Assembly (NCBI RefSeq): GCF_037042905.1
Contig: NC_087252.1
Span: 14,999,201-15,063,200 of the forward strand
DNA length: 64,000 nucleotides
From: Lytechinus pictus
Taxonomy: Eukaryota; Echinodermata; Echinoidea; Temnopleuroida; Toxopneustidae
Direction of reading: 5' to 3'
The position numbers and the translations under genes were made by a program. Below the pieces are notes generated by a model that had not been told where the DNA came from, did not search any database, and was given only the letters and a program-made list of their open reading frames with translations. Below, in pieces: positions 46,597 through 58,747 of this stretch (positions within the stretch are counted from its first letter, which is position 1; each line of letters opens with the position of its first letter).

Positions 46597-47207
46597 TAAA
46601 GGACAAGTCCACCCCAACGGAAAGTTGATTTGAATAAAAAGAGAAAAATCCAACAAGCAAAACACTGAAAATTTCATCTAAATCGGATGTAAAATAAGAA
46701 AGTTATGACATTTTAAGTTCCGCTTAATTTCACAAAACAGATATATATATGCACATCCTGGTTGGTATGCAAATGAGGAGGCTGATGACGTCATCCACTC
46801 ACTATTTCTTTTGTATTTCATTATGTGAAATATGAAATATTCTCATTTTCTCCTCATTGTTAAGTGAAACAAAGATTAGTTCCTCCCTGAACATGTGGAA
46901 TTAGCATTGTTTTAACATGTTGTTGTCAGTCAAGTTGGTCTTTATTGTCAAATCTGTAAAAAATGAAATATTGTACAATTCAAACGATAAAAAACAAAAG
47001 AAATAGTGAGTGAGGACAATCATCGACTGTCTCATTTGCATGTCACTGAGTGTACATAACTGTTTTGTGAAAAATAAGCAAAACTTTAAACTGCCATAAC
47101 TCTCTTATTTTACATCCGATTTTGATGAAACTTCCAGCGTTATGCTTGTTTGATTTTTCTCTATTTATTCAAATCAACATTTTTCTGGGGTGGACTTGAC
47201 CTTTAAA
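46597..47207. mobile_element. Foldback transposon 'AAAGGACAAGTCCACCCC' family, copy 1
   Basis: TTAAAGGACAAGTCCACCCC at the left and GGGGTGGACTTGACCTTTAA at the right are inverted, with AGTTGATTTGAATAAA / TTTATTCAAATCAAC inside. 611 bp, non-coding. Ends 31 nt below a JAK donor. Confidence 0.85.
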
Positions 47208-47238
47208 GTACTTGAATTCGGTTGGTATGGAATCTCAC

Positions 47239-47373
47239 CTTTAGGTTCTATCGGTACGCCTTTTCTTAGTTGGCCCTCTAAACACCAACTATTCTCCCTC
47301 TTCCTGTAATGCTCAACAAACTGCTTTAGACTGTCAAATCGACCCTGGTTGTCGAGTCCTACTTTGTCATCTT
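47239..47373 (-). CDS. JAK: JAK exon: C-terminal half of SH2 domain
   Basis: Acceptor TTTTTTCCAG and donor GTGAGATT frame 135 nt that complete a Glu codon with the previous exon. RFDSLKQFVEHYRKR is the typical SH2 helix-B segment (xxSLxxLVxHYR) and LRKGVPIEP closes the domain. Joined to the exon at 63793 it makes one SH2 of normal length. A 611-bp foldback transposon ends only 31 nt inside the downstream intron. Confidence 0.9.
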
Positions 47374-47459
47374 CTGGAAAAAAACAATGAAATATTGTTA
47401 AATCATAAAAAAGGTCATTCAACCATTAACGCTGGACTCACAAATCATATAACTCCAAA

Positions 47460-48055
47460 ACAAAATATAATTACAGCATTAAATACAAGTTGACTGTGAC
47501 CGAATTTTTGAGAAATTCACATTTTGCATAATATACACGAGTAATATGATCTTTACTTCATAATGATGCAAGGAAATGCTCAAATTAAATTTCTGCTTTC
47601 AGGCCATCCATGTTGGCAAAAGATTTCAAAATTTGCTTGAAATCGCAGGCAACTGCAAGATTGCTATGACCTCGCTTGCATACATCACATACAAAAATAT
47701 TAGACAAGCTTTCATGTACCGGTAATTGCCTTTTTCACAACAAAAAATATGAAAATTTACATTCATGACAGATCAATGATTGTCATTATTATCTACTCCA
47801 TTTCGTCAATTATGAAAAATTAATTGCCAGAAAAAAGGACGAGAACTAGCCAGATGAGCAAACAGATTTATAGACGTTGTTATTACAGTGAAGTAGATCT
47901 ACGTACACGCATATAGTGTCCGCGCACAAAAAATGATGTCGTCTTGAATTAAATATTTGACGGCTATTAAAGTTTGGGGATAATATTGATCAATATGTTA
48001 TACATAATAATAACATTTATAGCCTTAATATAGCTCGATCTAATCTATGCCTTCA
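47460..48055. other. Intron stretch, nothing recognised
   Basis: AT-rich first part of the 16.4-kb intron. No repeat family member, frame or RNA gene that I can support. Confidence 0.4.
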
Positions 48056-48084
48056 AGGAAGTACATGCTATCCTGCCAAGGAAC

Positions 48085-48228
48085 CCATTCACCTCACCTG
48101 GGTTGAGTGCAGCAATATGTGGGCAAATTTCTTGCTGCAGGAAAACATCACGGCTGGGATTTGAACCCACGTCCCTCTGGTTGAAAGACGAGGGTCATAA
48201 CCACTAGGCCACGACGCCCCCTTAGACG
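48085..48228 (-). mobile_element. tRNA-derived SINE (51322 family), reverse orientation
   Basis: On the minus strand: GGGGGCGTCGTGGCCTAGTG (box A region), GGGTTCAAATCCCAGC (box B), then CTGCAGCAAGAAATTTGCCC and CACTCAACCCAGGTGAGGT. Head and body are present; the tail is short. Confidence 0.8.
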
Positions 48229-48757
48229 GTGACCCACATACATGTAGTGACATTGACGTACAACATGTTTGCGCTACTCTCATCAGTTCTCGTTTATGGA
48301 TTTAACTCCATGCCTGAATACAGTTTTACTGCACTATATTTACGATGTAAGTGGCATGTTTTCGATATGCACACCCACACTGAGCTGAACATGAGCACTC
48401 CTGATATCACTTTTTAAAGAACTTTATAAAGGGTTTAGGTCTATGAAATATTCTACAAAATAATACATGTTTGTTACTCCTTTCGTAATACTCTTCCTTT
48501 CTATACAAATGATTAATGGTCCAATTCCAGGTTTTTTGGTATACTCAAATGAGAGGAAAATCCATATTTAATAAACCCGGCTATTGTCTAGAGTATATTT
48601 CAGCCAGTTCACAAACAGATTTATAAGTTCATTCCCTTCGAAACGGGTAGGTAGACCTACAACTACTGACAAACATGTCTGCTGCAAATCTATAAAATGA
48701 AAAAAAAAGAATTTCATGAATAATTAATCGATTCAGAGGTGGATGACCTGAGGACAA

Positions 48758-49017
48758 TACCACAAAGCTTAGCAATCATCGTAGAGGAATATCTTTACGA
48801 CTGATTGCATAGCCTACAAAGCACAATCAATCGTAAAAATCAAGCATACGATCAATCGCTATTAAACCTTTGTGTTAAGGGACCCAGAGGACCGTAAAAC
48901 AAAGCTTAGTAATCATTGTAGAGCTGTTTTGATGATTGATTGCATAGCCTACAATGTACAATCAATCGCCAAAATCAAGCATATGATCAGTCGCTAAACT
49001 TTTTGTTACTGCACCCA
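48758..49017. repeat. Two tandem copies of a CAATCAATCG repeat
   Basis: CAAAGCTTAGCAATCATCGT and CAAAGCTTAGTAATCATTGT start two units of about 130 bp, each with GATTGCATAGCCTACAA and ATCAATCGCTA. Related words occur near 43300-43400. Confidence 0.65.
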
Positions 49018-49025
49018 TGACAGTA

Positions 49026-49626
49026 TTAAAGGACAAGTCCACCCCAACAAAAAGTTGATTTGAATAAAAAGAAAAAAAAATCCAACAAACACTGAAAATT
49101 TCATCAAAATCGGATGTAAAATAAGAAAGTTATGACATTTTAAAGTTTCGCTTAATTTCACAAAATAGTTATATGCACAACCTGGTCGGTATACAAATGA
49201 GGAGACTGATGACGTCATCCAATCACTATTTCTTTTGTATTTTATTATGAGAAATATTCTAATTTTCTCCCCATTGTCAAGTGAAACAAAGACTAATTCC
49301 TCCCTGAACATGTGGAATTAGCATTGTTTAATATTATATGGTTTAGTCAAGTTGGTCCTTATTGTCAAATCTGTAAAAAATGAAATATTGTATAATTCAA
49401 ACAATAAAAAACAAAAGAAATAGTGAGTGAGGGACATCATCGACTGTCTCATTTGCATGTCACTGAGTTGCGCATATCACTGTTTTGTGAAAAATAAATG
49501 AAACTTTAAAATGTCATATCTTTCTTATTTTACATCCGATTTTGATGAAATTTTCAGCATTATGCTAGTTTGATTTTTCTCTATTTATTCTAATCTTCAT
49601 TTTTCTGGGATGGACTTGACCTTTAA
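49026..49626. mobile_element. Foldback transposon 'AAAGGACAAGTCCACCCC' family, copy 2
   Basis: Same ends and interior as 46597-47207, same orientation, about 600 bp. Confidence 0.85.
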
Positions 49627-50141
49627 AACTTAACCTAATTTCATGCCATAATATAGGCATACATGTAGGTCTACTGTATCAAATAAAGTAAAGGCTATCT
49701 CTCTTTCCCTTCACAAGAAAAATGAAAAAGGAAAAGTGAGTGCGCAATGAGGGAAAAAGTGTTGCATCACGAAGAAAAGGAAAACAAAATCTTTTCTTTG
49801 TGATTCTAGAAGTAGGATCTAGTTTTGGCATGTAAACATACTGATTTCACAGTCCCATTTATAATCATTCTTCATTTAACATGTCAGTAAAGGTCCTGCA
49901 TCTAACATTTCTTTATTTTCATCATTCTCATTTTTATCATCATGTCCAGATAGCAAAAATCAAGGCCAAGGCCAATCTAAGACTGTCCGGGCACAAGGAC
50001 CAGCCCAAGAACTGACTGCCCTAGGGTCAGGGCCAATGGCTAAGGCCAAGAACTACAGACCTACAAAACACAGATAATGATTGAATATTAAATATGTATG
50101 AATAATTAACCAGATCCATGAAAAAATATTTTAAATATATT

Positions 50142-50459
50142 GGCCCATATTCTGAAGTCGGGTTTAACTTAAACTCAGGTTTAAAGTTGTGGTTTAAGTA
50201 TGGGAAGCCAAAAGTATCAAAATGTTTATTAAGTTGTATGTTTCTTATGCATACTGTGCTCTTTCCTGATTCACCGATGGTGAAAACAATCATCTATTTA
50301 TGCTTCCTAGACAATTATGAATGATTTGAGAGCCAAATAAGCTGAAGTATGATATCTCTACTGTTAGTGATTTACATGTATTATACAATTGGCTATCCAT
50401 ACTTAAACAACAACTTTAAACCTGAGTTTAAATTAAACCCAACTTCAGAATACGGGCCA
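50142..50459. mobile_element. MITE with TGGCCCATATTCTGAAGT termini
   Basis: Left GGCCCATATTCTGAAGTCGG and right inverse AACTTCAGAATACGGGCC; similarity continues through TTTAAACTCAGG / CCTGAGTTTAAA for about 48 bp. 318 bp, non-coding. Confidence 0.85.
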
Positions 50460-50559
50460 TTGACTTATTGATACCTTCTTAATATATTTTCCTACCTGGG
50501 GTCCATGAAATAGTTGCAATCGAATGCAACGCAAGAAATCAAATGCACCATGCATCAAT

Positions 50560-50960
50560 GGAATGCACTTAAAGCTAAATGAACGTAGTTGCAGTAAAAC
50601 ACTGATTTCATGAGAAAGTCTGTAAATCCAAGGTAAAGTATTGATATATCATCGTGGATCTAGATCTGGTACAGTTACATAAACTGAACTTTGTGAAATA
50701 ATAATATCTAGCTAAAAAACGATCACACTGAAGATCGCCAACACAGATAGGCACACGTGGGACAGTGTATTATTATTGCTGGAATAAAGACCCGACGGAA
50801 GTGACCGAATCCGCGCTTATTTCGCTTATTTCCCAGCAATTACACAATTTCTTCCAGAATCCTTTGGCACATATTTTTTATTCATACAAACAGACACTTT
50901 GGTAATCATTATATTAAATTCTGTAAAAAGTCATTTTGAGATTGTTCCCACAACTGGAAT
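50560..50960. repeat. Dispersed repeat family N, copy 3
   Basis: Shares GGATCTAGATCTGGTACAGT, ACACAGATAGGCACA, CCCAGCAATTACACA and CAAACAGACACTTTGG with 22550-23430. Confidence 0.55.
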
Positions 50961-51321
50961 TTATCTTTAAATGTAGGGACTTGTGCTTGATTTTTTTTAG
51001 TTGTGTTTATTATTAAACGCAACTCTTTCTGCACCAAGCTCCTGGTCCGAGGACCTTCCCCGAGTCCAAGGTCAAGGGTCAATCCTTAGCCAAAGACTTC
51101 AGACATATGAGGACAAGGCCAAGGCCACACAATTGTCTTCGATCAAGACCAATTTGGCCCAACAAAGTACAATACTGTTGACATGGTAAATATGGTCAAT
51201 ATACTGTTATTATCATTATTGCATCGTGGACATTCTTCAGAATTATTTTGATTAGAATGACAAGGTCTTCAACTAAAACGTCAGTTTTAAATCATATGGC
51301 TTCAGGTGGTGTCTGTATCTG

Positions 51322-51595
51322 TGGGCGCGCCGTGGTCTAGTGGGTCTGACTCTTGCCTTTCAAACAGAGGGTCGTGGGTTCAAATCCTAGCCATGGCGTG
51401 TTTTCCTTCAGCAAGAAATTTATCCACAAGGTGCTGCACTCGACCCAGGTGAGGTGAATGGGTACCCGGCAGGATTATTTCCTTAAATGCACTGAGCGCC
51501 GGTGATGGTAGCTCGAGCTAAAGCCGGGGTAATAATAGCACTTTGTATCCTCAGGCAAAAAGCGCTTTATAAATCTAGCTATTATTATTATCATT
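51322..51595 (+). mobile_element. tRNA-derived SINE, full-length
   Basis: tRNA-like head with GTGGTCTAGTGGG (box A region) and GGTTCAAATCC (box B, 51377-51387); body with ACTCGACCCAGGTGAGGTGA and CTCGAGCTAAAGCCGGGGTA; tail AAAAAGCGCTTTATAAATCT followed by ATT repeats. The head may imitate a Glu/Asp-type tRNA, but no cloverleaf is maintained. Confidence 0.85.
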
Positions 51596-51615
51596 ATCTA
51601 TTTAGAGTTTTGTAT

Positions 51616-52899
51616 ACTAAGACCCCGCTCTCATTATAGCCCTAAAATTAGTTTAGTTTTGATAACGTGTAATTGAGAACGGTCGAAGCGGTCTTGGAAA
51701 CGATCTTCCAAACCATTTAGGAAAACCACATGTAGTTTTCAAGATTGCTTTGCCTCGTTAAGCTTGTTTCAGCGTGAGGACACAATCGTTCTTCGGGAAG
51801 CGATCTTCGCACATTTTGAGCACGCTACTCCACACACTGTGTGTAGAATGTCTATGGCCGTGTTTATGCTTCCACTTTTCAGGCCAGAATCAGCGTTTCC
51901 AAACGTGATTAGTCCAAAACACGGTTGCGTCCATGCTTACTTTCATTTAAACGCTGTTTCAAAACGCCGATCGTAAACTCGCAAAAAGGTGCGTTTGTAA
52001 ACGTCGTTTGACCAGAATCAGGCTTTCTGGGGAAGTATAAACAGAACCACGATCGTAAACGTGTTTAAATGACGTCATTTGGTACATGCTTCCGGTGAGA
52101 TGAAAATCCGCGGGCAAATACAGTCGTATTGATCCATGGTCGCATGTTACCTCCACGGAATTACCTCTCATCTCCCTTGTTTGCATGTGTAGTACTAGTA
52201 TTACTCTTCCAATTTGTCATCGCGATGAACGTTGAGGGATTTACACACAAAAAACCCTGGAACATGAGTTATAATGAGGAGACATCGCCAGATGCCCCAG
52301 TAGCATTAACAAATAATTATTTTATTGTTTTGTATACTTAATATTCTTTATTTTTTTCTTACTTTTATCCTCACCATGGTGGAAATTATATGGCTATATC
52401 AAGAACCTCCATGCAGTGACTAAAATATCGGAAATTGCTCGATGTTTATATAACAGCCGACGTACCTTCCCCATAACAACACTAAAAAAAAAAACTTTCG
52501 AAAAAGGGCGCGCCCAATTTGACCTCGCTTTCCTGCTCAACGAAAATTAAGATGCGAAGCCAGCTGGAGATCGTGATTTCGCCTCTGAAAAGTTAAGCAT
52601 AAACAGCACTCCCAGAACCACGTTTACGATCGGCGTTTTGAATCGACGTTTAAAAACGCTGATTCTGTCCTCGCAATGGAAGCATAAACACACCCTATGT
52701 TACGTTTTACAATTTTGCACGGAACTTGTCACCCCACTGAGAGTGTTCCCATAGCAACAAGGCCACTTTACGTGAAGTGGTTTGAAAACCACTTTCGGCT
52801 GATCAAATGGGAATGCTAGCAAAGCGATCTTCCAAACTGGTTACCTGAACTGATTTGCGATAAACTTGTTTCAGAAAGTATAATGAGGTTGGTGTCTAA
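51616..52899. mobile_element. Outer transposon of a nested pair
   Basis: ACCCCGCTCTCATTATAGCC-type left end pairs with AGTATAATGAGGTTGGTGTC at the right; the inner parts repeat GCGATCTTCCAAAC and ACTTGTTTCAG in inverse order. It is interrupted by the element at 51852-52699. Confidence 0.6.
51852..52699. mobile_element. Inner transposon of a nested pair
   Basis: GTGTTTATGCTTCCA at the left and TGGAAGCATAAACAC at the right are perfect inverted ends, continuing with AGAATCAGCGTTT / AAACGCTGATTCT and CGCCGATCGTAAAC / GTTTACGATCGGCG. CTATG occurs on both sides. Non-coding. Confidence 0.75.
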
Positions 52900-52979
52900 A
52901 TAAAATATGTAAAGAACATTATGCTGCTGGTAATCCTTAAATTTTAGTCAATTTTGATACATACTATTCATCTATATCA

Positions 52980-53252
52980 GGGCCCCGTTGTACAAAGAGT
53001 TACGATTGATCCGATCAATCGTAACTCTATGGAAATCCATCAGTGTCATAATTTTTTCTACAGGAAATTTGCAAAATGTCCTTTGTAATCAAAGGAGAAC
53101 ACCCCAAATTGTCAAGAAATCAATGAATTTATGGATATGCATTCATATCTAGAATTTTTTTGGAACAAACATGCATTTCGTATGTTGACTTTGCGGGCTT
53201 GCCATAGTTACGATTGATCGGATCAATCGTAACTCTTTGTACAACAGGGCCC
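52980..53252. mobile_element. Foldback MITE 'GATTGATCGGATCAATC' family, copy 4
   Basis: GGGCCCCGTTGTACAAAGAG and CTCTTTGTACAACAGGGCCC are nearly perfect inverted ends with the palindrome inside each. The best preserved copy in the window, in inverse orientation to the 15-kb copies. Confidence 0.85.
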
Positions 53253-53872
53253 AGGTCTATTCTGAAATCAACAATCCAACAAACAAATTGTAGGCCGATT
53301 CAGGGGATTTCCCAAACCAATCTATTCCTTTCCCTTTCTATCATTAATAATGTACATACCTGTATTAAGGTATGCTGGTTTAATTACAATCATTAAAGGA
53401 GAAGCTCAGTTCAATGACCGAACCGTATACAAGTTTCATTACCTTTTAATGTCAAGATCTTCAGTTTCTTTAGATACAAAGATGAGGGAGACAGTGACTG
53501 CTTTATAATACAAGCATGTTATCCATAAGATCTTACTTTTATCAACTTGCATTGATTTATACTTCCCACTGGATGAGTTTCCACACCCATCTACATGTAG
53601 ATTACTAAATAATAACCCTGGTATTTTTTTCTAAAGGTGTGAAATTGTTCATACTCATAATATCCATAAAGTATACATCTGCAAAACGGTATAAGTATGA
53701 GAAAAATAATTGCATACGTGCCAACGCTGCGAATCCATAAGCAGGGAAGAAGGATTACAAAAAAAGTTGCTAAATTATATACACCCTATGGACAAACTGC
53801 CACAAAAATAGGGGTACATGGTCGTTTTGGATGAAAATCATTTTCGTTCCCGAAAGGTCCCTCTTAAGGTGT

Positions 53873-54445
53873 ACTCGAGGCTGAAAATAGTTATTTCCAA
53901 TTAAAAAGAGTAAAATTCAGAGCACAGCACTGAAAGTTTCATCCAAATCTAATAACGAACTTATTGGATTTCAACGTTAAGCAGTATTTTGTGAAATGCT
54001 GTTTGAATATACAATAGGTGGGCTGATGATGTCGCATCTCCACTTTCCTTTTTCTTAATTTCTTTTGATGAAATCATAGTCGTTTCATATTTTGATACAT
54101 GTGAACATGTACATGATATGTCTCCCTTGTTCCAAAACGAGTTGCAGAAATGACAATTTTTTTAATGCATTATTTAGTTAATGTCAATCCACCTTTTCTA
54201 ATTTTTGGAGAACAAAATTTGAATAAATATGATTCAAATAATAAAATACAAAAGAATAAGTTTTGATATTAGCTTGCTCATTGCACAGATTCATGAAGAC
54301 ATGCATAAAACTGTTTTGCACTGAAATAGTACAGTCTTTAAAATTGTCATGTAACTTCGTTCTTCCTTGTATACGATTTTAAATTTCTAGTCTGTTTTTA
54401 CTGATTATACTTCTGTTCAAATCACAATATTTCAGCCCTGAGAAC
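53873..54445. repeat. Dispersed repeat family M, copy 2
   Basis: GGTGTACTCGAGGCTGAAAA start and AATATTTCAGCCCTGAGAAC end, with GGGCTGATGATGTCGCATC in the middle, as in 28690-29285. Confidence 0.5.
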
Positions 54446-54542
54446 CCTCAACAGTTGGCGTGTATGGTTCCCCAGGGAGGTTTGTGGTATGAGAGTAAAT
54501 TTACAGGAACATTTGATTGGAAAGAGGAATATAAATAGTCCT

Positions 54543-54717
54543 GGTGGATGTTTCATAAAGCTGTTCTAAGATACGAATGACTTTACGCACGACTGGTGAT
54601 CCTTTCTTGTGCTATGTGATATCCCTATGTCATTGAGTTATGACCTATAAAGAACATGTTCCAGTCGTGCGTAAAGTCGTTCGTAACTTTACGAACAGCT
54701 TTACGAAACACCCACCA
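54543..54717. mobile_element. Foldback MITE 'GGTGGGTGTTTCATAAAGC' family, copy 2
   Basis: GGTGGATGTTTCATAAAGCT and AGCTTTACGAAACACCCACC ends; centre with CGACTGGTGATCCTTTCTTG and TCCAGTCGTGCGTAAAG. Confidence 0.8.
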
Positions 54718-55139
54718 GTTTCATAAATGATTTACAATAGAACTTTGTAACTACCATGGTAACAGGGCTCAACAGCCAATCATCATCAAGGTTTCCATGG
54801 AAGTTATAATAATATGACAGTTACTTAATACTTCCCTTTGTGTCTGCCTACTCCTTTGCTTTCATCCCCTTCTCTAACCTGATAGGTCATCACAACTCTC
54901 TAATGCCCTTTTTGTCTCCTTGTTACTAGTGTTGCTGTTGCATGTCTATGGTCTATATTATGTTTGTTCCACTTTATATGTTTGACAATTTGTCTCCGAC
55001 GAAGATTCTGCTAGGATCGAAAGCTTAGGCCCCTTTTGACTCTCTAGTTTAATACAATAGTTGTAAGTCTTTTTGAAACAAGCTCTTCATAAGTAACTCA
55101 GAACTATAAGACCTTATTATATGATACAATATAGCATCT

Positions 55140-55331
55140 GGTGGGTGTTTCATAAAAGCTTTTTGTAAGTTACAAGCAACGTTTTATATGAATGATTGGT
55201 CACCCTTTCTGAGGAACTAAAATCAACACCAATGGGAATCTGGTGTGTATCATTAAAGCACAAGAAAAGATCACCAGTCAATCATAAAGTTAATCATAAC
55301 TTTTAACAAACTGCTTTATGAAACACCCATC
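55140..55331. mobile_element. Foldback MITE 'GGTGGGTGTTTCATAAAGC' family, diverged copy 3
   Basis: GGTGGGTGTTTCATAAAAGC and GCTTTATGAAACACCCATC ends with a diverged centre (ATGATTGGTCACCC / GATCACCAGTCAATCAT). Confidence 0.65.
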
Positions 55332-55339
55332 AGGTATCT

Positions 55340-57000
55340 CGGGGGCCTGAACTACTGCAGTTCTTGCAATCTATTTTGTTATTTTGGCCGGTGTGAAGAC
55401 GTACTGAGTTTCCCATGCAATTTATACCGGGCTTCTTCTCCTAAAAAGACGCGTTTCAAGCAAGGCATTATGATTCCATTAATCCATTAAGATATCACTT
55501 ACATGGAAGCACAGTTGGAAGAGCTACTGTATGTGTACATGTACATGTATATTCCCCGAAATGCACAACTTACTCTGTATTCAATTTCTTAGTTTCAACT
55601 CTTTGTTAAAAATGGGGCAATTTTCCTAATAAGACGAGTCCTGTATCCCCAACGATTTTATTAGGATTGACTGATTGGTAATCCATAGGTGTGTTTTTAA
55701 AGACAGTGCGTATCTGAGGCATTAGTTTACATGTATAGAGTGCGACAGAGGCGCCATTCTGCAACATATACATGAATTAGTATGGCAGTAACCTATTAGA
55801 GCTTTTATAGCAAATAACAACTGAAGGGAAATGCACTAGTTATTCTAGAGAGTGATAAATATCATTATCTGTATCAGACATCTGAGCGGGCGATTAACGA
55901 AACTATAAAATTGCCCAAAATTTCATGATTTCTGGAAATATCTTGCAAGATTTTTTTGCGCAAAGTGACTTTTCATACAGAGATCATTGCAGAGGTACAT
56001 ACCTTGTCTAATTCATCAAGTGAAATTACATTCAATATTTACTTAATTTTTTTAATGACTAAATCAATAATTCGTTGAATTAGATGCATTAAATCATAGG
56101 CAATCTAATACCATATCAGAATTTAGCAGGAAAATTTATCGGATGAGAAATAGCGAGATAATTTGCCAGATCAAAAATAGTTGGATAATTTGCCGGAAGA
56201 AAAAGAGAATAATAATCTGCCAGATCACAAATAGCTGGATAATTTGACAAATCTGGCCAATGGAGATGGACCTATACAATACCCAAGAATGAGAAACCTC
56301 CGGAAATAAAGAACTCTTGATTCTTCTCCTCGAAAGGCTGCAGAGAATCTCTTGCGACCAAGAACACTTCAAAATCACCCCCCCTTAATAAACCTCCCTC
56401 AAAAAATATTTCAAAAAAATAAAGACAGAGATACAAAAATAGAAAGCCACAAAAGAAAATTGTTTACCAGAGAGAATGGCTTGGGGAAAAGATCATATTT
56501 CTGCAATCTGGTTTTTTAATTAAGGAAAAAAAAATCAAAAAGAAAGTTTTCATCCGAGGATTCCTCTTCACCTATAAAAAAAAGTCAGGGGGGAAGGGAT
56601 TGTGAAGACGTAAAGAGAAAGACGTGAAAGTCATCAAGCTTTTCTCCCTGGGATGAATCCACTTCTGAAGATGTCACAGATATCGGATGAGCGCCTTCGA
56701 TGAGATCCAGTAACCAATATCCTCCCTGCGGGCAAAGCCGGAGAGATACTTAATACCACCTTCATGTCCTCGTTTGTTTTTCTTTCATATTTGTCGCTTT
56801 TTTTTCTCCCATGTAAACGATGCGCCTCATTCTGGCGAGAAGCAACACCTGAAGACGGTTCTTGCTTTCACAACCAAATTGGCGGGAATCTACAATTTCA
56901 ATGCCTTTCTGTAAGCCCCCTCTAGTAGTCTTGACTTCAAGGCTGTCTGATTTTGTTTTTCTGTTGTGATAAAAGCTAAGGGAGCGTGAAACCTTTTTTT
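55340..57000. other. Intron stretch with a short tandem repeat, no gene seen
   Basis: Mostly unclassified AT-rich sequence. At 56155-56255 a GATAATTTGCC(A/G)GA word recurs three times in a tandem arrangement. No coding or RNA gene that I can support. Confidence 0.45.
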
Positions 57001-57016
57001 GTCAAGGAACCTCTTC

Positions 57017-57200
57017 CAGGGGTGTGAGTGGTCACAAATAAAAAGATCTGAAAAAAGCTGAAGAGTGTTGAAAAAGTCTGAAATAGAAAGAGCTCCAGTA
57101 GTTTTTGTACAGAGGAAAGCCAAACATAAGCTGAAATTAAGCTGAAAATCAAAAAATATATATCTGAAATCAGCTAAAAATCTGAACTCTCACACCCCTG
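57017..57200. mobile_element. MITE with CAGGGGTGTGAG termini, copy 2
   Basis: Same ends and interior as 37930-38120; flanked by the 6-bp direct repeat CTCTTC on both sides. Confidence 0.85.
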
Positions 57201-57784
57201 CTCTTCAGAAATATAGGCCAGGGGTGAGGGAGATGAAAAGAATGCACTAGCGACAAGTACAGCAGCGCGGTGCTTTTGGCATGTCTACAATGCATAATAC
57301 ACAAACATCGCATTCATACTTTGTGCTGAACGTCGTGATAATCAAATTTACCCATTTCGTTATCTGGAAGTTTACGAATCTTTCTGAAATTTTCAGTGCT
57401 GTTTCTGACATTAATTGTGTTTCTTATACTTTGTTTTCATCGCACTAAGGTCAGTGCTGTTGTCATTAAGCGGATGTGATGACACTCCGCCCCCGCCTAT
57501 AACGTTTGTGTCACAAAAGTTTCTAAATTTGTGAAAAAAGGGTTATCATGTGGACTGAAATGAAGCAATATAGCATCCCCCCCCCCCTCTTCACACACAT
57601 ACACACACAAAAAAAAACAGGGAATATTGTATTAGAAAAGGTAAAATGGGTACCAACAGGAATTAATTCCTCATATTAAAGGCTGTGAGGTAGCCCACCA
57701 AAATCAGTGGCCTAGATTACATGAAGCCGGCGGGATGAAGGTTTGCCTTGAGCACCTACGTGACTATGAGCACAATATACTATT

Positions 57785-58313
57785 GTCTCCTCCTCCTCCT
57801 CCTTCTCCTCCTTCCTCCTTCTTCTTGTTCTTCTTCTTCTCCTTCTTTCTCTCCTCCTCCTTTTTCTTATTCTTCGCCTTCTCCTTTTCTTCATCCTTCT
57901 GCTTCTTCTTCTCCTTCTCCTACTACTCCTTCTCCTCCTCCTTCTCCTCCTCCTTCTTCTTCTTCTTCCCCTCCCTCTTCCTCTCCCTCTTCCTCATCCC
58001 TCTTCTTCTACTACTTCTTCTTCTTCTCCTCCTCTTCCTTCTTCTTCCTCTTCCTACTCCTCCTCCTCCTTCTTCCTCTTCCTCTTCCTCTTCCTACTCC
58101 TCCTCCTTATTCTCTTCCTCTCTCTCTTCCTCTTCCTCCTCCTCATCTTCCTCTCCCTTCCTCCTCCTCCTCTTCCTCTCTCTCTTCCTCTTCCTCTTCC
58201 TCCTCCTCCTCATCTTCCTCTTCCTCTCTCTCTTCCTTTTCCTCCTCCTCCTCATCTTCCTCTTCCTCCTCCTCTTCATCCTCCTCCTCTTCGTGTTCTT
58301 CTTCATCATCATC
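57785..58313 (+). repeat. Long CTT/CTC polypyrimidine tract
   Basis: About 530 bp almost wholly pyrimidine on the plus strand, so the JAK pre-mRNA carries a GA-rich run here. It yields Ser/Leu/Pro and Glu/Arg artefact frames. Confidence 0.95.
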
Positions 58314-58747
58314 ATTGATAGCTTGAAGAAAGGTAAGCTCTATAAAAACTAGCATGCAGTAGTAAACCCAAACATCAAATCAAGAGTCATGCATCCATAC
58401 AAAGATATACTCCTAATCGGAATGGACCGCTAATTAGGTCCCAATCCCAATGTATAGTACATGTATAACAATTATCTCACGTTTGCAGTGCAAAACAGTA
58501 TACATGTATGTAATTCCAAACCAGGCTACTTGTCAAAACCTACCGGTACTGCCCCAGTCTGCTGCATGCATGTAGGATAAAGCTTATTTATGTAAAATTG
58601 CAGTGTATGGGGATTTCCATGGCTCTTTGGAGGATTTCGGAGCGAAAATCACCCTGAGCCCCCCCCCCCCCCTGTAATTTTCCCCTGTTCCAAACTGTGA
58701 AATTGATTATGATACAATATATATTGGTAGGCTACTCTCTGATACGG

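Noticed and set aside
51322..51395. tRNA gene
   Set aside because: tRNA-like head of a SINE; further fragments of the same family at 48085, 35133 and 63240.
52129..52341. Plus-strand frame with a hydrophobic start resembling a signal peptide
   Set aside because: Lies inside a transposon within the SH2 intron; no splice partners and no family resemblance.
57712..58355. Ser/Leu/Pro and Glu/Arg frames up to 205 codons
   Set aside because: Low-complexity polypyrimidine tract in an intron.
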